DNA of 64,000 nt from Plenodomus lindquistii (lineage: Eukaryota; Ascomycota; Dothideomycetes; Pleosporales; Leptosphaeriaceae). Position 1 is the first letter of the stretch. Every line of letters starts with the position of its first letter. A program made the position numbers and the translations under genes. Location of the stretch: assembly GCA_025504975.1 (NCBI GenBank), contig JANUWI010000020.1:62001-126000 (forward strand). The letters run 5' to 3'. Of the stretch, positions 52,501 to 61,354 are shown piece after piece. The notes under the pieces were generated by a model, which was not told where the DNA came from, did not search any database, and was given only the letters and a program-made list of their open reading frames with translations.

Positions 52501-54489
52501 TCCGCGCCAGGGGAGCGTTGCTGCGTCGTTGTCTTGCATGATAACGCAGATCTCGAGCTTGTACTGGGTGCGGATCATGCTCCAGAACGTTTTGAAGATA
52601 CTGAGAATCTCTTTTACTCCCTTTCCCATGAGGCTATAGGTATGAAGCTTGCTGCTGTAATCATCCTTGATGACAAGTATCCACTGTTCCCCAGAGCTTC
52701 CCCGTGGCATATCAAAGAGATCCCATGATACTCTCCAATACGGCCGAGCGGGCCGTTCTCGGGGCCTTCGTGAAATGACTTGGCTAGCGTGAGTTACAGC
52801 GCAGTGTTCACATTTCTTCCGTGAGATGCCGTTTATCCGCACACCCCTAGCATGCTTTACAAGTGCTCGGAGCGCCTCTGGGCCGAGGTGGCCGGATCTG
52901 GCATGCCAAAGCTCCTCTGAGTCAGAGCGTGGGTAGGTGGTGAAGGATCTCTTTGTTGGAGCTGAGATTGTGCTCATGGCCAAGGAGTAGACGGTAATGG
53001 GCTTGTATTCTATGAAAGTCAAGTTCTGCTTGCGCATCAACTGGGCTAATACAACGCTCTTTTCGTAACTGCCGTATCGTAGTGTTGCGTCTAGTCCGAG
53101 ATACCACGCTCCTTTGCTTTGGAGTAGAGCTTCTGACACAATATTGACATGGAACCCTTCCACCACTGCCACGTTGAGCAGCACCAAGTCCTCCGTACGC
53201 TCTCCGCGTGCTCCTGTGAGGACGTTTTTCATCACTCGGGTGCCTGTTCCGGAGATCTGGAAGGACTGAGTGCCTGCTTCCACTGTGGAGATCCCTCTGC
53301 TCTTCTTGAAAGTGCCTGGCTCGAGACGATCAACCGAATTGACTAAGTGGAGAGCGCCTCCGTTGTCCAAAATCGTGCTCTCAGACAGCGGGTGAGCGTC
53401 AAAATCCATGGTGCTGTATGCCCCATGTGTTGTTGTGGGTCCACTTAGTCGTGGATCGATAAGAGCGGCCTGAATTGCTCCGGGGAAGCTCCCGGATTCT
53501 CCACTTTCGGCTTTTCCGTCCTGCTTATCAGTGGAGCTCTTGGCCCTCACCGCTTTCTTGAGAGATTTGAATTGTGGCTCATTGAGACGGGCCAATAGCT
53601 TCTTTTTCTTCTCATCTCCCATCTTATACGGTTTGTCGGTGAGCGCAGCTCTTACTTGGTGGCAATCCTTCGGGCTCCACTTGTGATCTCTGTTGCAGGG
53701 ACACGTGGCTGATCCTGAGGCTCCTGTTGAACTGTTGTCTGTGTCCACAGTGAGAAAGATCCCTTCTCCCCTGTTTCCAGTGCGCAGTGTATGTTGATGG
53801 AGCAACTCAGAGTAGACACGGCCGATCTGCTCGAGCGTCAAAGTGCCAGTGGTGCGCCCTAGCACCCCATCTTCAATGATCTTTCGGTGCATGGATCTTG
53901 CCCAGTCAGGTGAGAGCTTTGGCGTGAGAGCGTCCAAATAGTCATGGATGGCGATCTGCCCTTCCACTTCATTTAGCTTGTACGCTCTAGCCTTCTTGTA
54001 GAGGAGCGTCCATTCCTGCTGCCAGCGGCTCGCGTTGTTGGCAGTGCGGGCCTTCCGCAGATGAGCTCGGTACTCAGCCCGTACCTGGTTTTTCGTGCTA
54101 TCCTCGCCCGGAGCCAATCCTTCCTTGAGTGCCTTTGCAAGAGCCTGTGGAGTAACGGTCTCAGTTGCAACGATATCGAGAAGATACGGTTGGAGGAGAT
54201 TGGGCTCAACCGTAGTATTGATCCACTTCCACATGGCCTCAAGCTTCTTGCTTTTGATGAGCCACTGGCTCTCGCGGATCTTATACTGGGCTGCTTCAAT
54301 TTTGAATAGCTCAATATCATCCTTGGTTGGGGAGTCTGGCTCATCGGGTCGGTCGTCGTGAGGAGCAGCGACAAGCTCCTCATCAGGATCACAGTATTGC
54401 CAGACGCCCTGATTCATAGCGAGCAGCTGGTACTGCAGGAACCAGTTGGGCCAGTCGGCTGGACTGTTGAGGAGATACGTGGTAGCCAT
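49504..54489 (-). CDS. Copia element 2 Gag-Pol polyprotein
   Basis: A single 1661-residue ORF from ATG 54489 (the preceding GTG is less likely) to the stop at 49504, with no stop between gag and pol. Gag starts ATTYLLNSPADWPNWFLQY and carries a small zinc site CPCNRDHKWSPKDC. The protease site reads ILDNGGALHLVN, so the usual DSG is DNG. Integrase: HARSGHLGP...CEHC, Asp in SWDLFDM, Asp in QDNDAATL, Glu in GGPERAG. Reverse transcriptase: CKARIVVRGD and YVDDILIMY. RNase H: SDASFADDVE and TSTTEAELL. It probably codes for a working element except for the protease doubt. Unlike element 1, Gag and Pol are made in equal amounts unless processing or splicing intervenes. Confidence 0.93.
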   Translation of the reverse strand: MATTYLLNSPADWPNWFLQYQLLAMNQGVWQYCDPDEELVAAPHDDRPDEPDSPTKDDIELFKIEAAQYKIRESQWLIKSKKLEAMWKWINTTVEPNLLQPYLLDIVATETVTPQALAKALKEGLAPGEDSTKNQVRAEYRAHLRKARTANNASRWQQEWTLLYKKARAYKLNEVEGQIAIHDYLDALTPKLSPDWARSMHRKIIEDGVLGRTTGTLTLEQIGRVYSELLHQHTLRTGNRGEGIFLTVDTDNSSTGASGSATCPCNRDHKWSPKDCHQVRAALTDKPYKMGDEKKKKLLARLNEPQFKSLKKAVRAKSSTDKQDGKAESGESGSFPGAIQAALIDPRLSGPTTTHGAYSTMDFDAHPLSESTILDNGGALHLVNSVDRLEPGTFKKSRGISTVEAGTQSFQISGTGTRVMKNVLTGARGERTEDLVLLNVAVVEGFHVNIVSEALLQSKGAWYLGLDATLRYGSYEKSVVLAQLMRKQNLTFIEYKPITVYSLAMSTISAPTKRSFTTYPRSDSEELWHARSGHLGPEALRALVKHARGVRINGISRKKCEHCAVTHASQVISRRPRERPARPYWRVSWDLFDMPRGSSGEQWILVIKDDYSSKLHTYSLMGKGVKEILSIFKTFWSMIRTQYKLEICVIMQDNDAATLPWRGSSDFEIWMENMGIKSESSPPYTHEPNGGPERAGKEIVTKQIKMRIAANLPEELWPYVVEAATWLHNMSPSRAQDMRSPNETLFQWFRGWFKWYQPAQIKLWTTDLRPDWSGIYAYGCRAYPLNRDRAAGRHKRSFKVTPRGHIGYLVGYRSSNIYKIWIPELNSVITTRNVTFDEDLFYNPEEPAPQATEELQRIVSVLEIEEDEPEDLDWLDQLLEAANEPDNTGVVLHESNPAHQLGGGEDTAAANDLDGRPDYQALQEPLPPLVARSASASQRINADSNSPSGLYTPEPTPDPIRPGYHGSSPRDEPHPVGAGPLPDIDEISEDSYHDVDEAPHEAPEAQRPAASQATAAPVAPPEAAPTAVRRVRLPPPRSTTTRDGSPVRRSRRVRGEDPDAPASGSNTAPGAYFVYDPSNRINTGDLLQDLLSRASTRAHQEHATIHAVIGAAIHGTTRSQNSKIGRIHRDELPKLPTKWKDLHTHSFGPLFYQACDREINTLRSKGTWKIIERSAAQKRPLPLKWVFTYKLDKDGYFLKCKARIVVRGDLQLVDTLHSTYAATLASRTFRLAIAIAAHRDFEIDQYDVVGAFLNASMDHQDDVVCELPDGYKLAGKRVLLLRALYGLRDSPLLWYRELSATLKQLGLIASKEEPCLFYTPDRKIYLLFYVDDILIMYHRSDVTQAHQVVTTLKDKYQIEDKGSIEWFLGIRVIRDRVKKTISLVHDEYIDKISKKFSVADSAHFPDTPLPSSELEKSTGEATKQQIKEYQEMIGSILYTAIMVRPDVAFAASKLSQYLTNPAPQHFKAAHRTILYLYRTRYHAIQYGQGDSKLIICSDASFADDVETRRSSQGYIVMLYGGVIMWKAARQATVTTSTTEAELLSLEHVAKESMGLRRFLQELHVPVPEPYEIFCDNQQTIRLVVGEGERITTKLRHVDIQNMWLRQEYEKGSFTISYLPTNEMPADGLTKNLPKQSFNTFKDHLRLQDTKAEITTSPEQDK

Positions 54490-54597
54490 CACAGCAGTGA
54501 TTGTTGAGATTGGGGTATTGGTAACGATTGGAGCGTCTGAGCACCCGTTTCAAAGCGCTTCTATTGAGAAATAGAAGGATAAATCAAGGACAAAGAA

Positions 54598-54616
54598 GCG
54601 CTTCCGGGCTCATAAC
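54598..54616 (-). other. Primer-binding site, half initiator tRNA-Met
   Basis: The minus strand reads GTTATGAGCCCGGAAGCGC next to the 5' LTR. Its complement GCTTCCGGGCTCATAAC is the 5' half of tRNA-Met(CAU) through the anticodon loop, the primer type of Drosophila copia. Confidence 0.65.
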
Positions 54617-54798
54617 TGTTGTAGAAAAGGGTGCTCAGGAATAATCGGGAGATAGATCATTGTATTGCTAGCTAGGAAGAGATTGTACTATATATACCCT
54701 TGCTACGTAGGATCACGTGGGTAGAAGCAGGGGAGCTTCACGGAAGGTTCCGAGATCAGGTGGATACAGCGTTGGCTGAGTACCGTGTACGTGCAACA
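54617..54798 (-). repeat. 5' LTR of Copia element 2
   Basis: 182 bp, same sequence as 48611-48792. A TATATATA lies in the middle of the plus-strand reading. Confidence 0.95.
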
Positions 54799-56089
54799 AT
54801 AACTTTATTAAGCGTACACCTAAGCTGCGAACGCGCTAGAGCCGTCTGTATAATCGCCAGCGAGCTGCCTGCAAGGATCTAGCGATTATTCGGCCCCAGT
54901 TTACGCTTGTTTAGTCGATGAATGCAAAGTACAGTATCGCAGATGAGGACCCCTAGGACTTTAACGAGTCTGGCTTTACCATAAGCAAGATATCATCTCA
55001 GATTGTAGTTACAGGCTTAGCGAAACGTAGGAAAAAGAAGAAGCTGCTGCCTAGCGATCGCGAGTGGGTCACCCTAGTACAAGGCGTCGGCGCGACGGGG
55101 CGCGTTATCCCACCCTTCCTCATCTTTGCAGGCAAGGTCCTTATCTCCTCCTGGTTCAGCGATCTGCCTTGCAATCAGGTTATCACTGTCTCTCCTATTA
55201 GCTGGGTCAACAACGACCTTGTGCTAGTGTGGCTTAAGCACTTCGACACTCATACGAAGGCTTCTTCTACTAAGGGGTATAGGCTGCTTATTATCGACCG
55301 CCGCGAGATCTATTGCTCAGTAGATTTTCAGAACTACTGCAAGGAGAACAAGATCATCGCTCTATGTATGCCTTAACACTAATTGCACATACTGCAGCCT
55401 CTTGACGTTGTCTGCTACTCGCTGTTAAAGCGCTTTTATGGTGGCGGGATCTCGCTCTTAGCACGTAACCGCATCCACCATATTAACAAAGAAGCCTTCC
55501 TACCAGTCTTTAAAGAAGCTTTTAAAAAGACGTTTACACAGGAGAATGTCTGCGTTCGGTTCCGAGGCGCTAGGCTAGTCCTATACGATCAAGACGCTGT
55601 GTTGTCAAAGCTAGATGTGCAGCTGCGTACGCCAACGCCACCTGCACTAAGCACTATCAACTAGGAGCCGAAAACACCGCGCAACGCCCGCAAGATAGAG
55701 GCGCAATCAACGCTGATTCAAAATCGCATGCGAAACTATCAGGGGTCTCTAGCAAGTTTAATAGATAAGCAAGTCAGGCAGCTTACTAAGGGCGCTCAGC
55801 ATATAGCTTATAATATAAGTAATCTCTTGAGTGAAACTACACTTCGCAGAACAGCACAGCTAGAGGATTCAGTTCCTTGTCGTTAGAACAAGCCTAGTCT
55901 AGATCTAGCTTATGTTATCCATGTCTGCCAATGTTCGAATTACCATATTCAGCGTCATTCCTTAGATGCAAATGTGTCGCAGGCCAAGCGCTGTCGGAAA
56001 CCTTGTTACTAATAACGCCGTGCGACGACTTTTTATATAAGCTCAGCTAGGAGGTTACAAACAATACAACATACACTCTCTCCTAATTT

Positions 56090-56852
56090 TCCGTCTATAA
56101 TACCCGCACCCAACCGTGCGACAAGTTGCCATACCTTCGCAGATGCCATATCTCTACGCCACAGCAGGACCGCAAAGCGGACTTCATTCTCATCTGGCAC
56201 CGACATCGTCACCGTGGATGCAACAACCGTTGTTCAGGACAACACGAACCCAGGAGAACATACACTCGATCCCTCAGGTCAGCCAATCGTCTACGTCGGA
56301 GCAGGCCCGCCTCGTTGGGATCCGCCAACGATTTCTTCTCCTGCCACTCGCATGTCTTCACCTTTTCTCAATTCTTCATCAACGTGTCACACATCCGACC
56401 CATAGGCTGGGAAGCTAGAAAATCAGGCGCTGTCGCGGGCAGACACGTTCCCGACCTACGATGCAGTAGTAGGAAGAGAGCATCTGCCATACGCAATCGC
56501 ACCCCAAAGTGTTAAGATCACCAGAATATCGGGCCAGGAGAGTCGACAGAGCGTAGTTGGACATTGTTGTCTCAATCTAACCGTAGTCAAGTGGATGCAA
56601 GCTCGCGAAGAACAGCTGTCGGGGTACAGTTGTCCTTGTGGCAAAGCCTGTGTCTCTTCACCCGTTCACTGTCATCCCAGTGGTGAGATTGCCATTGGTA
56701 TGAGTACCGTTATTGCCTCCGACTGTCCACCTCTGGAGACGAGCAAACTCGTCATTGAGATTGAGCGCGGGACCGGCGCCTGGGTAATCGTTGTGGAAGA
56801 CGGACACCACGAGATGCGGGAATTATCAGACCCATCTTCGGCACTGAATTAA
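56090..56852 (+). pseudogene. Broken hypothetical protein, one in-frame TAG
   Basis: A single frame is open from about 56092 to a TAA at 56852 except for TAG at 56403-56405. The first part reads GTDIVTVDATTVVQD and YVGAGPPRWDPP. The second reads YDAVVGREHLPYAIAPQSVK, SVVGHCCLNLTVVKWMQ, then GYSCPCGKACVSSPVHC and IEIERGTGAWVIVVEDGH. There are many cysteines but no known family. The only ATGs are internal (56214 is the first useful one). No GT-AG intron was found that removes the TAG. It may be a decayed gene or one with a missing 5' exon. Confidence 0.4.
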
Positions 56853-56929
56853 CGTCGCAGGCCAGCACTGTTGTGGACAGGACCTGGATTAGGTACTGTC
56901 GCACAGTTGAGTGCGGGCAGTAATTATAT

Positions 56930-57090
56930 CTGTAAGGAATCAAGAAGAGTGTGCATGTTGTTGTATTGTTCTAGCATCCTAGCTCGGCTTATATCTAGAC
57001 CCTCACATGGCATGATTAGTAATGCAATTGACGTTCGCTACAGCGCCTGGCCTGTGACAGATTCCGTACCGTAAGGTTCCTATGGATGAA
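56930..57090 (+). repeat. Diverged repeat, copy at 59262-59412
   Basis: GAGTGTGCATGTTGTTGTATTGTTCTAGCATCCTAGCTC... matches 59262 onward (GTTGTTGTATTGTTCTAGCATCCTATCTC) and stays recognisable for about 150 nt through GGCCTGTGACAG. Same orientation, about 2.3 kb apart. Confidence 0.6.
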
Positions 57091-57359
57091 CGGGGCCGGG
57101 CATCAAGGCCAATACCGACAGGAGATACACACTCATTGCAATGCCACAGCCTGCAGCAGCTGTGCTGGGCCCGTGTCAGTCCTGCTCGAACGATGTCCAA
57201 GCCTCGCACAATAGGACAACATGCTCCATTTGGACAGATAGGCTACGGTGCAATTCACCCATTCGCGGCGAGTAACGCGCCTTGCGTTGATGGCTGCTAG
57301 CATAAGCAGGATATTGCTACTGTCGCACGCCAACTACTGCATGCCCGTTTTCTATAGAT

Positions 57360-58334
57360 CTAAAAAGCTTGAAAGCGACATGACACGTCACAGAACCAGT
57401 CCTCCTCTCCAAAGTCCGGTGCAGGCACTGAGCCATAGGTTGTGAGTCCGCAGGTAGGCTGGCCATCTCCAAGCCCAGCTGTGCTGGCAAAGGCACCAGG
57501 TGCCAGAGACAAATCAGATGAAAAGGAGGTGAAGTCATCAGCGCTCCGCCCTACAAACAGGCTGTCGAGCCCACCTCCAGGTGTCGGTGCAGTGGCGAGG
57601 GTAGATGGCCAGACAGGATCGATCGAAGAAGGCATGAGCTCGGTCAAGGAAGACCGGAAGTCGACGGCGCTCCACCCACAACACACGCTGTCAAGCGACT
57701 CGAGCCCGTATCCTGAGCCAGCTGCATCGGTAAAGGTATAAGGCGTCGAGGGAAGGTTGAGTGGAGAGGAGCTGAAGTCACTCGAGCTATATCCAGCATA
57801 CACACTGTCGAGCACCTGTTCGACGTAGGGTGTCGGCAGGTAAGCCGCCAGGTCGACGATGTCACTTCCTGAGCTCGGCGCGGATTCGAACGGAGGCATC
57901 TGTTTTAGAGTCAGAGTTGGAAGAGCAGCTCGTCGCTAGACACAGCTTACCTGATCTCCCAGTGCAGGCTGCAGTCCTTGTGACGACACCGTGCTTGCTC
58001 CACTCCATCCATACATTGTGAGGTTATTAGCGCCTGTCAAGATTCTTATCCTCTCTTCTTCCTCTTCCTCTTTCTTCAGTCGCCCATGCTTGTTCTTGAG
58101 ACCCTCTTCCGTCCGCTTCCGCCCCTGGCTGTCAAAGCCGGCGTTGTACTGCCGCACGATCGTCTTCCAGTCATCTCCGTACCTGTCTACAAGTTCAAGC
58201 AGGCGCCGCTTCTCCCCCGGCAGGTACTCTTTCTGTGTATAGCCTCTGCTACTCGACGAGGTCTTGGCAGCGTTGCGCCGGCCCCCGCTGCCAGAGACAG
58301 GGCCATGGGACGAGCGCTGCCTGCGCTTAGGCAT
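57360..58334 (-). CDS. Myb/SANT-like DNA-binding protein, two exons
   Basis: Exon 1 is 57951-58334 (ATG 58334, MPKRRQRSSHG) and exon 2 is 57360-57899. The 51-nt intron (57900-57950; donor GTAAGC, branch TCTGACTC, acceptor AACAG) is phase 0. The 307-residue product has a basic start, then KRRLLELVDRYGDDWKTIVR with QYNAGFDSQGRKRT and LKNKHGRLKKE, the helix pattern of a single Myb-like domain with its spaced aromatic residues. A run of E follows. Exon 2 encodes an S/P/D-rich tail containing three related units (LDSVYAGYSSSDF, LDSVCCGWSAVDF, LDSLFVGRSADDF), which look like a repeated activation or interaction motif. Probably nuclear. Target genes are unknown. Confidence 0.65.
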
Positions 58335-58924
58335 CCTGAGGGCCTCTCGACTGCTGATTAGAAAGATGGTCAAGTCAGCACGTCCGCCACAGAACGTGCT
58401 TAGTTCAGGGCGACTGCCGGATGAACAGAGCAGACGACGGCAACGTGATGACTGCTAAGTCCAGTCAGGATACGGGAGTCTCAATACTGGGCAAGAAAAC
58501 TCCCGTAACTTTGTACGTACCAGCGATGGCAATGTCTCGCCAAGCACACTGCTGTGCCATAATCTCTAAATAACTTCCCGGAGTCCAAGCACTCTTTCAA
58601 ACATGGTGTGCAAGCCCCCGGTGCGCCTGCAAGGGGAACAGGCAATGAGCATGGTGCTTGTGCGTTCGACCCGAGACTCTGGCTCCCTAGCTGTTTGGGA
58701 GGAGTATTATCAACAAGATGAGCGGCTGGCCCAAAGGGCGCTGAGGTCTGGGATTCAGATCCATAGTCCCCTAGCACTGCGAAGCTGGATGCGGGGCAGG
58801 TTCGTTGCGACCGACCCGCTCGAATAGGCTGCTACGATACGTACTGTACACAGCTGTGCTGATACAGTTTTGCCTCCTCCGGTGAGCCTTGCACACAAAT
58901 GCCTTCGAAGTGTCGAGGTACGAA

Positions 58925-58941
58925 TAGGCTGGCAAATGGGT
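58925..58941 (+). mobile_element. MITE terminal fragment
   Basis: TAGGCTGGCAAATGGGT equals the first 17 bases of the hAT-type MITE; the sequence then changes. The other end was not found. Confidence 0.4.
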
Positions 58942-59261
58942 CTCCACATTCGGGATCGAAGAAACCTCGATATCTCTATTGCGTACGCCTACTGGTAGCT
59001 CGAGTGCGGTCTGGAGGCGAGGCATGGCAGGTCAAGTTATACATTTATACTCCTACAGAGACTCTCCGATACGCTACGATGGACGATTCTGTCATCGACA
59101 GCGGTGCCTCACCGTGGTTGTGTTCGTCCTTACTGTACTGTATACAGTATCATCGCGCGTGACTTGACCAACATAACGACCAAGCGGTCATGGAACAGCG
59201 GCGGGTCTAATGGCTATGTGGCACGGTTGGGTATGGGTATTGCAGATATGGGAAATTATGA

Positions 59262-59412
59262 AGAGAGTGTGAGTTGTTGTATTGTTCTAGCATCCTATCT
59301 CAGCTTTTATTCAGGCCATCGCACGGCACGGCTAGTAATAGAGTTCATGTTCACGGCAACGCTTGGCCTGCGACAGGCTGATGTCTCATAAAGGCTTGAA
59401 GCTAGATGAAAC
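59262..59412 (+). repeat. Diverged repeat, partner of 56930-57090
   Basis: See the entry at 56930. This copy lies in otherwise empty sequence. Confidence 0.6.
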
Positions 59413-61354
59413 GTTGCAGCCTGGTTCCTATGAACCCACGTGCGATAGACAGTGCACAATGCTACGATAAGGCGGAGACCACATACTACCACCAAATGCT
59501 TCACCGTACCTTATCCGAAATCAGACTCTGCAGACAATGCATGCTCCTTCAAAGTACGAGATCATTCAAGTTACAGTGCGCGCCGTTATTTCTGATCGTG
59601 GCCCTGAGGGTGAGTGAACAAATGAGGTCCGATTCATTAATCTATAGTGACTGTCTGCTGTCATCGTCCCGCTCCTTGAGGGACAAGATGACTGCAGCTC
59701 GAGTCTCGCTAGGCTGGAAACACGGATGGCTGTAAGTCCCTTCCACCGGTCCAGGCGTCTTTAACCATGCTTGTGCGAATGATCGAGCATAAGTCATTTG
59801 GCCGTACTCGAGCCGATGTTCTTTCCTCTCGGCCTGCGCCTGTATCAAAGCATGCTTTTCCACGCTTGCACCGGTCTTGCTATTGAGGCAATTGGGCAAT
59901 GTGTTCGTGAATTGAGCTTCACGCTTCGACGCAGGCGCAACTGATATTGTAGATCGTTACTGGTTACTGGGAATTTCGTCTATCTTGAGCTGAGACTGGA
60001 TACAAAGTGAGTCATTGGGGGAGCGTTGGCTGCATGTGAGGACTTGAATATCGTTGCCGGTAAGTGTGCTATCTGTGTAGGAGGATTGGTTTGTTTGATA
60101 CTGTCGGGAGATATCTGGATCTTAACAAGTGATGATGTGTTCTTTCGCAAGCAAATCAAAGCCGCCCGGATGTCGCCTCCTCCATGTCGATTAGACGGGA
60201 TTGACGCCCGCGACGGATATCGTTTAGATCTCAGCAAACCATTCTATTCATTCGCTGAGGTGCATTAATGCAACAATCATGCATGCGGCAGCCCATGCGG
60301 AGGGACTCAACCGATTCTCATCCGTGACAGTGCATTCCCAGCCAACCGCGGTGCTAGACAGGCTCCACCTGTGGCAGCACCTGCCGACTGGCAGCAGTTG
60401 ATGATTGGTGGCAGACCATAGTCAAGACCTTGACGCAGGTATGCTCGTCAACAGCTAACACGCCTTCACCGGCCCTTTCGCAGAAGTAACGAAGCAATAC
60501 AAATTGGTGAGGCTCAAAGTCGTGTATCTATATCCAGCTAGGCACAAACTGTAAGATTGAATTTCCGTTCTGCAGCCGACCGATGACCACGAATTGTGAC
60601 TCGGGGTCTTTCAAACGACAAAGACTGTTTTCATTGATCGCCGAAAGAGTCCATATGGCGAGGTACCCCATGTTTCCATCGGCTTGTTCTACCATTTGAT
60701 CGGCGATAGCAACAAGAGCTAGGCTTCAAGGCTCCGCAAAGATCGACAAAAGGCAGCGACCTTGGCCTATCCGAAGCGGACTATGCCAGCCTCTCGAAGC
60801 GTACAAGGGGCCAGTCTCGACTGGAAGCCACTCGATCCAGGAACATGAGCCACACTTGTGACGAATGGTTATGAACCGCCTCGGTCAACGGGCAGCTTTC
60901 GCTTCTCAGGCACAGCTCCACTGATGACTGTAAGACCGTTGAGGGAGGTTGAAGAGATCGCTCTTCACGCACGCCAGCACTTGTCGCCACGACGGCCGAT
61001 AGTGAAAAGCTGGTAGGCAGGTGGGAGTGAGACAGTGCTGGCGTCCGCCGTTTCTGCGCGTTTGACAGCGGAGTCGACTTAGTCGCAGGATGCGTGGAGG
61101 CACCGGGACCGAAGGTCTCTTCAAGCGATGGATGCGAAGCTTGTAGTCTGTCCCCATGATCCTCACTAACTCTGACAAGAGTGTAGTTCTACGGAGGACC
61201 ACAATAGGAGGAGCAACTGGATACAAGAATCGTGGGTGATCTGAGAAACAGGTGAAGCTAAAGCAAGGTACACCGTAGAAAGGTACTCGGGTCTTAAGAA
61301 GGTTCATCACTGCGAAGACGATATGGATTCAGCATCGGATCCATGTGACTCAGT

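Larger units (their letters stand above)
48606..54803 (-). mobile_element. Complete Ty1/Copia retrotransposon, element 2
   Basis: LTRs at 48611-48792 and 54617-54798 (182 bp, identical by eye, TGTTG...CAACA) are flanked by the 5-bp target duplication ATAAC (48606-48610 and 54799-54803). The element reads on the minus strand: LTR, half-tRNA primer site, one long gag-pol ORF, a 700-bp 3' region, purine tract, LTR. It interrupts a decayed pogo transposon, so it came later. The long 3' region between pol and LTR, with an antisense ORF, is unusual for Copia. Confidence 0.95.
48380..56030 (+). mobile_element. Decayed pogo/Fot1-type DNA transposon, split by Copia element 2
   Basis: The left part (to 48610) encodes the HTH end (LEEEVIVQRILDESLRSV, HVQNMANRQL), and the right part (from 54799) the rest. 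Joining across the Copia target duplication restores VDN-FIKRTP in frame. The DDE core is readable on the right: REWVTLVQGVGATGRVIPPF, FLIFAGK, YRLLIIDRRE, LQPLDVVCYSLLKRFYGG. The catalytic DGH is now DRR, and stops interrupt the frame: TAG at KN*VDN, TAG at TR*SR, TAG in LV*SM, and in MP*H*LH. Most are explained by TGG or CAG to TAG, the transitions expected from repeat-induced point mutation. Outer ends and terminal inverted repeats were not found. Confidence 0.75.
58335..61354. other. Long stretch without supported genes
   Basis: Many frames of 60-134 codons on both strands, none with a domain or intron support. It holds the diverged repeat at 59262-59412 and a MITE end at 58925. Confidence 0.4.

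Noticed and set aside
60906..61310. 134-codon minus-strand ORF
   Set aside because: Starts only at GTG, has unusual composition and no domain; probably chance.
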